Source of the DNA: Flavobacterium saliperosum | Lineage (GTDB): Bacteria > Bacteroidota > Bacteroidia > Flavobacteriales > Flavobacteriaceae | Direction of reading: 5' to 3' | NCBI RefSeq assembly: GCF_900100625.1 | Contig: NZ_FMTY01000002.1 | Location: forward strand, 559,784 to 623,783 | DNA: 64,000 nucleotides | In this document: one piece after another, positions 53,684 to 62,440 of the stretch | Layout of the letters: each line of letters begins with the position of its first letter | How positions within the stretch are numbered: position 1 is the stretch's first letter | Program-made: the position numbers and the translations under genes | Notes under the pieces: model-generated | Databases searched by the model: none | The model's input: only the letters and a program-made list of their open reading frames with translations | Told to the model about the DNA's origin: nothing

Positions 53684-54718
53684 ATGGACAAGCTCATTCG
53701 TTTTACATTAAGCGATTTAACCAAAATCACCAATCACAGAAGTACCGAAATCAAGTTTGGAGAACGCATTCAGACTGTGCCGAAGGAAATGGACACATTA
53801 GAATTTCTCGAGGCCAGTGATGCCGAATTTGTACTTATCGGAATTCCGGAAGATATTGGTATTCGTGCCAATTTAGGCAGGCCAGGCGCAGCTTCTGCAT
53901 GGGAAAGCACCCTGAAAAGCATCGTGAACATTCAGAACAATCGTTTTTGCAAAGGCAGCCGACTGATGATTTTAGGCACCCTGGACGTAAAATCGGAAAT
54001 GGAAGAGATTGAGGAACTTAGTGTTAACGACAAAGATCACAAAAAGAAATTCTTCAAACTTGTCGATAAGATTGATAAAGAAGTGTCGCATATCGTCTGT
54101 AAAATCGTAAAAGCCGGAAAAATCCCGATTGTAATTGGTGGAGGTCACAATAATGCCTATGGAAACATCAAAGGACTTGCTTTAGCCAAAGGAAAACCCG
54201 TAAATGCCATAAATTTTGATGCGCATACCGATTTCCGTGCATTGGAAGGGCGTCACAGCGGTAATGGATTCTCTTATGCCTACGAAGAAGGTTTTCTGAA
54301 AAAGTATTTTGTTTTCGGACTGCACGAAAGTTATACTTCCAAAAGCATCCTGGAAACCATCAAAAAGGCCGAAGACAAAGTAAAATACAATACCTATGAG
54401 CAAATTGCCGTTCGCAAAGAGAAAAACTTTGAAGCGGAAATGGAATTGGCTCAAAAACATATCAGTTCGGACCCGTTCGGAATTGAAATCGATCTGGATG
54501 CCGTTCCCAACATTCCAAGCAGCGCAATGACGTTAAGCGGTTTTTCTGTAGAACAGCTGCGTCAGTTTTTGCATTACTTCGGGCAACAGTCAAATGCTTC
54601 GTATTTGCACATCTGCGAAGGGGCACCGGATTTGGCCTTTGAAAAAAACAACCATCTGATCGGAAAATTAATTGCCTATTTAATCACCGATTTCATGAAA
54701 GCAAAATCTAATAAATAG
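53684..54718 (+). CDS. hutG: Arginase-family formimidoylglutamase
   Basis: 344 residues. Ureohydrolase fold with all manganese ligands: GGGHNNAYG, FDAHTDFRALEG (Asp-His-Asp) and EIDLDAVP (two Asp). Family members include arginase, agmatinase and HutG. The nearby hutI and the overall similarity to flavobacterial HutG favour cleavage of N-formimidoyl-L-glutamate to glutamate and formamide. The Asp-x-Asp spacing and the GLHESYTSK segment fit this subgroup. It is followed by a strong terminator that abuts the next gene. Confidence 0.87.
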   Translation: MDKLIRFTLSDLTKITNHRSTEIKFGERIQTVPKEMDTLEFLEASDAEFVLIGIPEDIGIRANLGRPGAASAWESTLKSIVNIQNNRFCKGSRLMILGTLDVKSEMEEIEELSVNDKDHKKKFFKLVDKIDKEVSHIVCKIVKAGKIPIVIGGGHNNAYGNIKGLALAKGKPVNAINFDAHTDFRALEGRHSGNGFSYAYEEGFLKKYFVFGLHESYTSKSILETIKKAEDKVKYNTYEQIAVRKEKNFEAEMELAQKHISSDPFGIEIDLDAVPNIPSSAMTLSGFSVEQLRQFLHYFGQQSNASYLHICEGAPDLAFEKNNHLIGKLIAYLITDFMKAKSNK

Positions 54719-54737
54719 CATTCTCAAAATTTTAGAG

Positions 54738-54745
54738 TACTTTTG
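54738..54745 (+). promoter_or_regulatory. -7 box of the DEAD-box helicase gene
   Basis: TACTTTTG, an exact TAnnTTTG match. Initiation near 54751 would place the hairpin 54748-54773 at or near the 5' end of the mRNA. Confidence 0.5.
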
Positions 54746-54747
54746 CA

Positions 54748-54778
54748 AACGATAGTCACTAAATACTATCGTTTTTTT
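54748..54778 (+). terminator. Hairpin plus T-run directly abutting the helicase start codon
   Basis: AACGATAGT-cactaaat-ACTATCGTT is a perfect 9-bp stem followed by T residues up to 54778; the ATG begins at 54779. It works as the hutG terminator but is also the whole leader of the helicase mRNA, so it could regulate the helicase as well. Confidence 0.75.
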
Positions 54779-56041
54779 ATGCTATTTAACGAATTAGAGT
54801 TACTCAAAAACATACAACACGCGATATCCGATGAAGGATACACCAACCCCACTCCCATTCAGGAAAAATCCATTCCGATTATTCTTGAAGGAACGGATCT
54901 AGTGGGTTGCGCACAAACCGGAACCGGGAAAACAGCAGCATTTGCGATTCCAATTCTTAATCTTTTACACCGTATTGTTGGATCGTCCACCAAAACAAAA
55001 CATATCCGAACCCTTGTGGTTACCCCTACCCGTGAATTAGCGATTCAGGTGGCAGAAAGCTTTAACACCTACGGAAAATACACCAATATCAGAACTTTAG
55101 TGATCTTTGGTGGTGTTAATCAGGTATCACAAGTTGATCAATTGAAAAAAGGAGTTGACGTATTGGTCGCCACTCCCGGACGTTTATTGGACTTGAACAA
55201 ACAGGGATTCATCGATTTGAACCACCTGCACCATTTGGTTTTGGACGAAGCCGATTTGATGTTGGACATGGGTTTCATCAATGATGTGAAGAAAATCATC
55301 AAACTGACTCCGGATAACAGACAAACCTTATTATTTTCGGCTACCATGCCGATTGCCATTCGCGAATTGGCCGACAGTTTCTTAACAAAACCCGAATATG
55401 TATCGGTTACTCCTATTTCAAGTACGGCCGAAAAAGTGAATCAGAAGGTATACTTCGTTGATAAAGAAAACAAAAGAAACCTTTTGTATCAAATCATTCA
55501 AGGCGAAAAACTGGAAAGTGTTTTGGTTTTTGTACGTACCAAACACGGTGCCGATAATGTGGTGAAAGCCCTGAAAAAGCAAAACATCAATGCCGAAGCC
55601 ATTCACGGGGATAAATCGCAAAGCGCAAGACAGCGTGTGTTGGAAAGTTTCAAACGCAACGAAACCACTGTTTTGGTTGCTACCGACATTGCTGCCCGTG
55701 GTATCGATATTGAAATGTTACCTTATGTAATCAATTTCGATTTACCGAACATTCCGGAAACCTATGTACACCGCATTGGCCGAACAGGACGTGCCGGAAA
55801 TTCAGGTATGGCCATTTCCTTTTGTGCGAAAGACGAGAAAACCTATTGGCAGGATATTGAAAAACTAACCCGCCAGAAAGTAAAAGTCGTTACCGATCAC
55901 CCTTTTCAGTGGAGTGATGAGAATCCCGACGCAAAACCTGATTTGAGAAACAAGAAGAAACCTCTGGATCCAAACAAAAAACCGGAGTCAAATTCCAGAA
56001 AATCGGAAGCTTCCAAGAAAAATAAAAAGCGCTGGTATTAA
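54779..56041 (+). CDS. DEAD-box RNA helicase
   Basis: 420 residues from MLFNELELLKNIQHAISDEG; a frame starting at TTG 54743 overlaps the -7 box and is rejected. Helicase motifs in order: Q motif (NPTPIQEKSIPIIL), AQTGTGKTAAF, PTRELAIQ, LDEADLMLD, SATMP, and in the second RecA domain VATDIAARGIDIE and HRIGRTGRAG. The C-terminus is a short Lys/Arg/Asn-rich tail typical of RhlE-like RNA chaperone helicases in cold adaptation and ribosome assembly. No Shine-Dalgarno sequence is possible, because a hairpin and T-run touch the start codon. Confidence 0.93.
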   Translation: MLFNELELLKNIQHAISDEGYTNPTPIQEKSIPIILEGTDLVGCAQTGTGKTAAFAIPILNLLHRIVGSSTKTKHIRTLVVTPTRELAIQVAESFNTYGKYTNIRTLVIFGGVNQVSQVDQLKKGVDVLVATPGRLLDLNKQGFIDLNHLHHLVLDEADLMLDMGFINDVKKIIKLTPDNRQTLLFSATMPIAIRELADSFLTKPEYVSVTPISSTAEKVNQKVYFVDKENKRNLLYQIIQGEKLESVLVFVRTKHGADNVVKALKKQNINAEAIHGDKSQSARQRVLESFKRNETTVLVATDIAARGIDIEMLPYVINFDLPNIPETYVHRIGRTGRAGNSGMAISFCAKDEKTYWQDIEKLTRQKVKVVTDHPFQWSDENPDAKPDLRNKKKPLDPNKKPESNSRKSEASKKNKKRWY

Positions 56042-56066
56042 TCACACCACATGAAATTATAAATCG

Positions 56067-56102
56067 GCAATGGTTACTTTTTGTAATCATTGCTTTTTTT
56101 TT
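56067..56102 (+). terminator. Intrinsic terminator after the helicase
   Basis: GCAATGGTTAC-ttttt-GTAATCATTGC (one G-U pair) followed by nine T residues. Confidence 0.88.
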
Positions 56103-56203
56103 AACACCGATACTAAATGTTTTTTTTTAAACATAACATATTGATTAACAATATATTAATACAAATTAACACTGATTGATTTTGTTTTTTTAGTACTTTT
56201 ATA

Positions 56204-56689
56204 ATGTCAATATTTAATAACTTTTTAAATACAAACATTATGGATTTATTAGCAAACAGTGGTTCAAAATCAACCACACATTCGTTATTGGACGAGTTTT
56301 TCCCAAAAGACATGATGGAGTGGAGTTTCAAAAATTTCACAGACATTGGCAGTACCATGCCCTCTGTAAATTTATCGGAAACCGAACGTGAGTATCAAAT
56401 TGATTTGGCTGCTCCCGGAATGAAAAAAGAGGATTTTAAGGTTGAAATTGAAGACAAAACCATTTCTATTGCTTCGGAAAAAGAAGAAAGATCGGAGGAG
56501 ATGAACAAAAAAGAGAATTATACCCGAAAAGAGTTCTCTTACAGATCATTCTGTCGCTCGTTCCATCTTCCGGATGCAGCAGAAACCGAACGAATTGAAG
56601 CAATTTATAAAGATGGTATTCTTCACATCACTATTCCTAAAAATTCGAGTCGTTTATCTAATTCCAAAAAGAATATTCCTATCAACTAA
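56204..56689 (+). CDS. Hsp20/alpha-crystallin family small heat-shock protein
   Basis: 161 residues from ATG 56204; an internal ATG at 56240 (MDLLANSG) is an alternative favoured if TACTTTTA at 56194-56201 is the -7 box, because transcription would then start past 56204. The alpha-crystallin domain spans about 50-145 (VNLSETEREYQIDLAAPGMK, EFSYRSFCRSFHLPDA, YKDGILHITIPK). A short C-terminal tail follows. It is an ATP-independent holdase. A 10-bp inverted repeat (56718-56758) follows the stop. Confidence 0.9.
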   Translation: MSIFNNFLNTNIMDLLANSGSKSTTHSLLDEFFPKDMMEWSFKNFTDIGSTMPSVNLSETEREYQIDLAAPGMKKEDFKVEIEDKTISIASEKEERSEEMNKKENYTRKEFSYRSFCRSFHLPDAAETERIEAIYKDGILHITIPKNSSRLSNSKKNIPIN

Positions 56690-56717
56690 TTTTTCAATAC
56701 TGTTAGTCTAATGATTT

Positions 56718-56758
56718 AATCGTGAAATCTGTTGTTACTATCAATGGGTTTCACGATT
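56718..56758. repeat. 10-bp inverted repeat between Hsp20 and the histidine kinase
   Basis: AATCGTGAAA (56718-56727) and TTTCACGATT (56749-56758) are perfect complements with a 21-base loop. It lacks a T-run, so it is at best a weak terminator for the two convergent genes. Confidence 0.6.
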
Positions 56759-56784
56759 GATTCATTTCAGGAACACCAAATCTT

Positions 56785-59022
56785 TTAGTTTTTTAAATTC
56801 ACTTTTGCTTTCAACTCTTCCTCGTTCTTGTTCGAAATTTGAATAATCATTTTGTACAGGTGATTCGGTTCGAACGGTTTTACTATGACTTCATTCATTT
56901 TAGAAGCGCGGACCTGTTCTATGATTTCCTGTTTGTCGAAAGCGGTTACGGCAATAATCGGTGTGGTGATTCCGCTTTTACGTATGAGTTTTGAGGTGTC
57001 AAACCCGTTAATTTTAGGCATATTGATGTCCATCAGAATAACATCAAAATCCTCATTTTCCAATGTTTTCAGTGCTTCATAGCCATCGTCTACAATAACA
57101 CTTTCAAAATGGCGGATATCCAATATTTTCTTAGTGACTATCTGATTGATTTTATTGTCTTCCACCACTAAAATCTTATAGGTACGTTCTTCGGAAAAAT
57201 CCACCTCCAGGTTTTTGAGTAAATCGTTCCGTTTGACTTCATCAGTATCAAAACCAATGGTAAAGAACATTTTAGTTCCCACATTTTCTTCACTTTCACA
57301 GTGAATCTCACTGCCGTAAAGGGTTACCAACTGTTTTACAATCGACAATCCTAATCCGGTTCCCTGATAATCGTCTTCTTTACGCTCAATCTGAACAAAT
57401 TTTTCAAATATTTTCTGCTGATGTTCTTTTGCGATACCGATACCGTCATCCATGACCGTAAACGTCACAAAACAGAAAGAAGCTTCGTTCCGTTCTAATC
57501 GGGCAATTATTTTCACGTTACCGTCTTTGGTGAATTTCAGTGAATTACTCACCAGATTCATGAATATCTGCGACAAACGCACTTTATCCCCAATAATAAA
57601 CTCAGGGATAGCTTCATCTACCTCCAAACGCAGTTTATTGTTGTTCTTAACCGCCAGAAACTGCAAACTTTCCACTATGGAGGTCAGTTCATCGGAAAGA
57701 TTGAAAATAGAGCTTTCCAACACAATCTTCTTTTCTTCAATTTTGTATACCTGAAGAATATCATTTACCAAGGAAAGCAAATACTTAGCCGAAAACTTCA
57801 ATGATTTAAGGTACGTACTGTTTTGCAATTCCTTGTGTTCGTCGGCAATCATATCGGTAATTCCCACAACGCCATACAAAGGAGTTCGGAGTTCATGGGT
57901 AATGGTGGAAATGAATTGTGATTTCAGCAAAGAGGCTTCTTCGGCCTGTTCTTTGGCTATTAAAAGCTCTTCGTTGGCAACCTTTAATTTCTTATTGGAT
58001 TTCTTTCTGAGTTGGTTACTTCGGTAAAGGGCATACACCAGTAACAATAGGATGATAAAGATGAAAATAAACATGATAACCAGCAGTTTGGTTTGTTTCA
58101 ACAGGTCAGACTGTACCAACTTTTCATTCTCTATTTTATCAATCTCTCTTTTATATTCATCCAATTCTATGTTCGAACCGGCAGTATTAACTTCGTTTGT
58201 TCGTTCGGAAGTATATATCTTATCTTTCAACTCGTTGTATTTCTCGAGATAGAGATAGGCGTTTTTATAATCTTTGACTTTGAAATAATACCTGGAAAAA
58301 TCATCATATACTTCGCTGGCATGACTTTCGAGAAAATTAACGTCGTTAGTGTTACATAGTTTTATGGCTTCCTTGAATGAAGCTTCGGCTTTCTGGAAAT
58401 CATTCTTAAAAGTATAATACGACCCGTAGAGTGAATTTAAAGAGAGTTTGGCTTCCAACAAGTCCAGTTTTTTCACCAGAGGGGCTGCCACTTCAAGATA
58501 AGGTAACCCTAATGCATATTGCTCTTTGCTGAAATGAGCCGCAGCAATGTTAAGATTGGAATAGGTAATTTCTAATGTGTCCTTAATATTTTGGGAATAG
58601 ACTAACGCCTTCTTGTAATGATTGATTCCTTTTTCAAAATTGACTTTTCTGTAACAGTATAAATTACCCAGATTATTGTGCAGCCATCCTTTTAAAGTAT
58701 CGTTCGTGGTAAGGTTGGCAAATTTTATCCCTTTTGTGTAATATCCTTCAGCTTTGTTGAAGTCGGAGAATTCTTCAAAATTGAGTCCGATTAAATTGTA
58801 GGATCTGGCAATTAACCTATTGTCTTCAATCTGATAGGCTTTATTAAGGGCATTTTTTGCATAAACCAATGATTTGCTACATTCTAATTTATGCAGACTT
58901 TCCCCGGATTTCGACAATAAATCCAAAACACTTGTACGGTCTACCTTTTCAGATTGCGCGTGCACCCCCTGAAAAATCAGCAGAATAAGTGATACAAAGA
59001 AGTTCAGTCGGATAAAGTTCAT
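56785..59022 (-). CDS. TPR-containing hybrid sensor histidine kinase
   Basis: 745 residues. A signal peptide (1-22) and a periplasmic region with several TPR-like units (about 40-270, e.g. ARSYNLIGLNFEEFSDFNKA) precede a membrane helix (about 312-333). A coiled linker leads to HisKA with the phosphoacceptor His376 (STITHELRTPLYG), HATPase (Asn box QIFMNLVSNSLKF, DDGIGI, GTGLGLSI) and a C-terminal receiver domain with Asp665 (ILMDINMPKINGF) and Lys715 (VIVKPFEP). There is no DNA-binding output, so a separate regulator or phosphorelay partner is needed. The TPR sensing module is typical of Bacteroidota. It is monocistronic. Confidence 0.9.
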   Translation of the reverse strand: MNFIRLNFFVSLILLIFQGVHAQSEKVDRTSVLDLLSKSGESLHKLECSKSLVYAKNALNKAYQIEDNRLIARSYNLIGLNFEEFSDFNKAEGYYTKGIKFANLTTNDTLKGWLHNNLGNLYCYRKVNFEKGINHYKKALVYSQNIKDTLEITYSNLNIAAAHFSKEQYALGLPYLEVAAPLVKKLDLLEAKLSLNSLYGSYYTFKNDFQKAEASFKEAIKLCNTNDVNFLESHASEVYDDFSRYYFKVKDYKNAYLYLEKYNELKDKIYTSERTNEVNTAGSNIELDEYKREIDKIENEKLVQSDLLKQTKLLVIMFIFIFIILLLLVYALYRSNQLRKKSNKKLKVANEELLIAKEQAEEASLLKSQFISTITHELRTPLYGVVGITDMIADEHKELQNSTYLKSLKFSAKYLLSLVNDILQVYKIEEKKIVLESSIFNLSDELTSIVESLQFLAVKNNNKLRLEVDEAIPEFIIGDKVRLSQIFMNLVSNSLKFTKDGNVKIIARLERNEASFCFVTFTVMDDGIGIAKEHQQKIFEKFVQIERKEDDYQGTGLGLSIVKQLVTLYGSEIHCESEENVGTKMFFTIGFDTDEVKRNDLLKNLEVDFSEERTYKILVVEDNKINQIVTKKILDIRHFESVIVDDGYEALKTLENEDFDVILMDINMPKINGFDTSKLIRKSGITTPIIAVTAFDKQEIIEQVRASKMNEVIVKPFEPNHLYKMIIQISNKNEEELKAKVNLKN

Positions 59023-59337
59023 TCTATTTTTAAAAAGGACAATTTAATAAACACATTGCAAACAACCATCAAAAAAAATGTAAAATAAAAGATTTTTTGT
59101 TATAAATTTTAACATTTGTTTATGATTCTTTTTTAACTATCCGAATTGAACATCTCAGAGGCCCAAAACCCCATTAGGCAAAAGTTACAACATGCATGAA
59201 AACGGCTTCGTAACAACAAAAAGTGCACCATAATCCTTTCAAACACGTTTATCCGAAAGGGAATCATAACCTAAACTTATATTGCGGAGTTTGGAAAAGG
59301 CAATAAAAAAAGCGGCCAAAAAGCCGCTTTCTTTTAA
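59023..59337. other. Intergenic region upstream of the histidine kinase
   Basis: About 315 bases between the kinase start and the ettA 3' end. It holds the presumed kinase promoter in AT-rich DNA and the ettA terminator (59304-59330). I see no ORF, tRNA, repeat or exact TAnnTTTG box worth calling in the rest. Confidence 0.5.
59304..59330 (-). terminator. Intrinsic terminator after ettA
   Basis: AAAGCGGC-CAAAAA-GCCGCTTT with an A-run on the left giving the minus-strand U-run. It is a GC-rich, strong stem. Confidence 0.93.
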
Positions 59338-61029
59338 TTAATTTCTAATCAATTTCTTGTACTTAATTCGCGTTGGCGCTACATCACCCAAACGTTTCTT
59401 ACGGTTTTCCTCGTAATCTGAGAAACCACCTTCGAAGAAGTATACCTGAGAATCGCCTTCGAAAGCCAAGATGTGTGTACAGATTCTGTCCAGGAACCAA
59501 CGGTCGTGGGAAATAACCACCGCACAACCTGCAAAGTTTTCCAAACCTTCTTCTAAAGCACGAAGCGTGTTGATATCCAAGTCGTTCGTTGGCTCATCCA
59601 GTAACAATACGTTTCCTTCTTCTTTCAGTGTCATAGCCAGGTGCAAACGGTTACGTTCTCCTCCGGAAAGGGTGGCCACCTTTTTGTTCTGGTCACTTCC
59701 ACCAAAGTTGAAACGGGACAAATAGGCTCTTGAATTCACCTGACGTCCCCCCATCATAATTAACTCCTGACCGTCGCAGAAGTTCTCCCAGATGGATTTG
59801 TTCGGGTCGATATTGGAGTGTGACTGATCTACATAGGCAATCTTCACGGTATCTCCAGTGATGAATTCACCGCTGTCGGGCTGCAACTCATTCATAATCA
59901 TTTTGAAAATCGTGGTTTTACCGGCTCCGTTTGGCCCAATAATTCCAACAATTCCTGCTTGTGGCAAAGTGAAATTCAAATCGTCATATAACAATTTGTC
60001 GCCATATGCTTTCGCTACATGCTTCGCTTCGATAACATTAGTTCCCAAACGCGGTCCGTTAGGGATGTACAATTCTAATTTTTCGTCAAGTTCTTTCTGA
60101 TCTTCATTCAATAACTTGTCGTAGTTCTGTAAACGTGCTTTTTGTTTGGTCTGACGGCCTTTTGCTCCCTGACGTACCCAATCCAACTCACGCTCTAAGG
60201 TTTTACGACGTTTGGAAGCCACTTTTTCTTCTAACTCCATACGTTTTGACTTCTGATCCAACCAAGACGAGTAGTTTCCTTTCCAGGGAATACCTTCACC
60301 TCTATCCAATTCTAAAATCCATCCTGCCACATTGTCAAGGAAATAACGGTCGTGAGTAACCGCAATTACTGTTCCTGCGTATTGTGACAAATGCTGCTCT
60401 AACCATAAAACCGATTCGGCATCCAAGTGGTTGGTAGGCTCATCCAATAACAATACGTCCGGTTGTTGCAATAACAAACGACATAAGGCTACTCGGCGTT
60501 TTTCTCCACCCGACAACACACTGATTGGCGTATCGGAATCCGGACAACGAAGCGCATCCATGGCAATTTCCAATTTATTATCGATCTCCCAGGCACCAGC
60601 CGCATCGATACGATCCTGTAATTCTGCCTGACGGTCCATCAATTTCTGCATCTTATCGGCATCCTCATACACTTCCGGAAGACCAAACATGTCATTGATC
60701 TTGTTGAATTCGTCCAGAATCGCCATCGTTTCGGCAACTCCCTCACGAACCACTTCAATCACTGTTTTATTTTCGTCTAATAACGGCTCCTGCTCTAAAT
60801 AACCAACGGTATAATTTGGAGCAAACACCACATCTCCCTGATAGTTCTTATCAACGCCTGCGATAATTTTCAATAATGACGATTTACCGGAACCGTTCAA
60901 ACCAAGGATACCGATTTTGGCTCCGTAGAAGAAACTCAGATAAATGTCTTTTAAAACCTGTTTGTTCGTACTTGAGTAGGTCTTACTCACCTTCGACATC
61001 GAAAATATTACTTTCTTATCGTCTGACAT
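59338..61029 (-). CDS. ettA: Energy-dependent translational throttle protein EttA (ABC-F)
   Basis: 563 residues, two ABC domains without membrane parts. Domain 1: GLNGSGKSSLLK, LSGGEKRRVALCRLL, LLLDEPTNHLD. An arm and interdomain linker (about 240-320, YSSWLDQKSKRMELEEKVAS, WVRQGAKGRQ) matches the EttA subfamily. Domain 2: GPNGAGKTTIFK, LSGGERNRLHLAMTL, LLLDEPTNDLD. EttA binds the ribosomal E site and tunes the first translation steps to the ATP/ADP ratio. It has its own promoter (61070-61101). Confidence 0.94.
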   Translation of the reverse strand: MSDDKKVIFSMSKVSKTYSSTNKQVLKDIYLSFFYGAKIGILGLNGSGKSSLLKIIAGVDKNYQGDVVFAPNYTVGYLEQEPLLDENKTVIEVVREGVAETMAILDEFNKINDMFGLPEVYEDADKMQKLMDRQAELQDRIDAAGAWEIDNKLEIAMDALRCPDSDTPISVLSGGEKRRVALCRLLLQQPDVLLLDEPTNHLDAESVLWLEQHLSQYAGTVIAVTHDRYFLDNVAGWILELDRGEGIPWKGNYSSWLDQKSKRMELEEKVASKRRKTLERELDWVRQGAKGRQTKQKARLQNYDKLLNEDQKELDEKLELYIPNGPRLGTNVIEAKHVAKAYGDKLLYDDLNFTLPQAGIVGIIGPNGAGKTTIFKMIMNELQPDSGEFITGDTVKIAYVDQSHSNIDPNKSIWENFCDGQELIMMGGRQVNSRAYLSRFNFGGSDQNKKVATLSGGERNRLHLAMTLKEEGNVLLLDEPTNDLDINTLRALEEGLENFAGCAVVISHDRWFLDRICTHILAFEGDSQVYFFEGGFSDYEENRKKRLGDVAPTRIKYKKLIRN

Positions 61030-61069
61030 AACTATGTATTTGATTATATGATTATTCTAAAAATGGTTA

Positions 61070-61101
61070 CAAATATACGTAAAGGCGATTTAATTATTCC
61101 A
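61070..61101 (-). promoter_or_regulatory. Promoter of ettA
   Basis: On the minus strand: TTG (61099-61101), 21 bases, TATATTTG (61070-61077), close to the Bacteroidota consensus. Confidence 0.72.
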
Positions 61102-61203
61102 ATGGATTTGTTCAAATGATTTGTTTTGAACCTTTAGCAGTCATTCTCACATTATCCCTTCAAATGAAATGGTCGTATTTACGTTTTACATCAGTTAAAT
61201 ACT

Positions 61204-61211
61204 TAAATTTG
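61204..61211 (+). promoter_or_regulatory. -7 box of the AraC-type regulator gene
   Basis: TAAATTTG matches TAnnTTTG exactly, about 40 bases before ATG 61252. No -33 TTG is seen. Confidence 0.42.
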
Positions 61212-61251
61212 AGAGTGTTAACAAAAAAAACAGTTCTTTAAATTGTCTGAT

Positions 61252-61815
61252 ATGAAATTATTTATCAAGTACATGGTGAGCAATCGCTGTAAAATGGCCG
61301 TTAAATCGGTGTTGAAGCAATTAGGACTGCGTTATACAACTGTGGATTTAGGTGAAGCGGAAATTGAAGAAGACATTAGTAACGAATTACAAGATCTTTT
61401 AAAACGACGATTGGACGAAAGTGGCCTGGAACTGATGGACGACAAGCGGGCTATTGTTATTGAAAAAATCAAGAACGTTATTGTAGAAATGATTCATCAT
61501 GCCGAGGAACTCCCTAAAATAAAGAATTCCGAATACCTGAGTGAAAAACTGGAATTTGATTATACGTATCTCGCCAATCTTTTTTCTGAAGCAACGGGAA
61601 CTACAATTGAACACTACATAATTCTTCATAAGATTGAGCGGGTTAAAGAACTGCTTTTGTATGATGAACTTTCTCTTTCCGAAATAGCTAACAGTATGAA
61701 TTACAGCAGTGCCGCGCATCTTTCCAACCAATTTAAGAAAATTACCGGCCTTACCCCTACGTTTTTCAAACAGCTGAAACACAAAAAACGAATTGCTCTT
61801 GAAGACATTCACTAA
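61252..61815 (+). CDS. Short AraC-family regulator with HMA-like N-terminal domain
   Basis: 187 residues from MKLFIKYMVSNRCKMAVKSV; TTG 61243 would add three residues. Residues 1-80 look like a ferredoxin-like, heavy-metal-associated fold (VSNRCKMAVKSVLKQLGL, then a VDLGEAEI strand) with a single Cys in place of CxxC. Residues about 90-185 form the AraC double helix-turn-helix (YLANLFSEATGTTIEHYI, LSEIANSMNYSSAAHLSNQF, KKITGLTPTFFK). It is probably a stress-responsive DNA-binding regulator. The CsbD-like gene 137 bases downstream is a plausible target. Confidence 0.85.
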   Translation: MKLFIKYMVSNRCKMAVKSVLKQLGLRYTTVDLGEAEIEEDISNELQDLLKRRLDESGLELMDDKRAIVIEKIKNVIVEMIHHAEELPKIKNSEYLSEKLEFDYTYLANLFSEATGTTIEHYIILHKIERVKELLLYDELSLSEIANSMNYSSAAHLSNQFKKITGLTPTFFKQLKHKKRIALEDIH

Positions 61816-61920
61816 TGGGAAACGGTTTTTTCCTTCACATGAAATGTTAATCTGTGAATGATGCAAATTACTCCTAAAGTTTTGTAATACAATATGTTAC
61901 ATTATGTCGCATCTTTGCCC

Positions 61921-61938
61921 TGTACCACTTCTGGTACA
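61921..61938 (+). promoter_or_regulatory. 5' leader stem-loop of the first CsbD-like gene
   Basis: TGTACCA-CTTC-TGGTACA, a perfect 7-bp stem with a tetraloop. It lies just after a CATCTTTG near-consensus -7 box (61913-61920 region), so it would sit near the 5' end of the mRNA, where such loops often protect transcripts. Confidence 0.5.
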
Positions 61939-61952
61939 TTAAATTAAACACA

Positions 61953-62156
61953 ATGGAAAATTCAAAAAACACAATGTCAACAGTTAAACAGCCCAATTGG
62001 AATGAACAAAAAGGGAAACTGAAAGCCAAATTTTCGACATTAACCGATGCTGATTTACAGTATGAAGAAGGAAAAAAAGACGAAATGCTACGAAAAGTGC
62101 AAACCAAATTGGGTAAAACCAAAGAAGAATTGACAGCAATCATAGCAGCGCTTTAA
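61953..62156 (+). CDS. CsbD-like general stress protein
   Basis: 67 residues, highly charged. NWNEQKGKLKAKFSTLTDAD and the C-terminal RKVQTKLGKTKEEL match the CsbD/YjbJ fold of small four-helix stress proteins. Their molecular function is not established. It follows an AraC-type regulator and precedes a second copy (62441-62638). It ends at a hairpin terminator. Confidence 0.85.
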   Translation: MENSKNTMSTVKQPNWNEQKGKLKAKFSTLTDADLQYEEGKKDEMLRKVQTKLGKTKEELTAIIAAL

Positions 62157-62169
62157 TTTTTAAAATATC

Positions 62170-62204
62170 AAAACCGTTACGTGTAACAACCTGACGGTTT
62201 TTTT
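62170..62204 (+). terminator. Intrinsic terminator after the first CsbD-like gene
   Basis: AAACCGT-16-base loop-ACGGTTT followed by a T-run. Confidence 0.78.
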
Positions 62205-62440
62205 ATCTTGTCCTTCCACAAAAAAATAGGGAAAACTGCATATATCTTCTTGCTATTTTTACTGTATTTATTTGGTATTGAGTCTCTTCTGTATTTCTAC
62301 GACATCACTGACACATGTGGTTATGGTTACTACAATAACCGCTGTCTCATTTCTTATTTTGGAAAATAACAGCAAAATGATGTCTGACGGCATACAAAAC
62401 AATCTTGGTTTGATACTTCAAACTGCTAAAATACTGTACA

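Noticed and set aside
61399..61866. 155-residue leftward frame opposite the AraC regulator
   Set aside because: Phe/Lys-rich shadow frame; the rightward frame holds the AraC helix-turn-helix.
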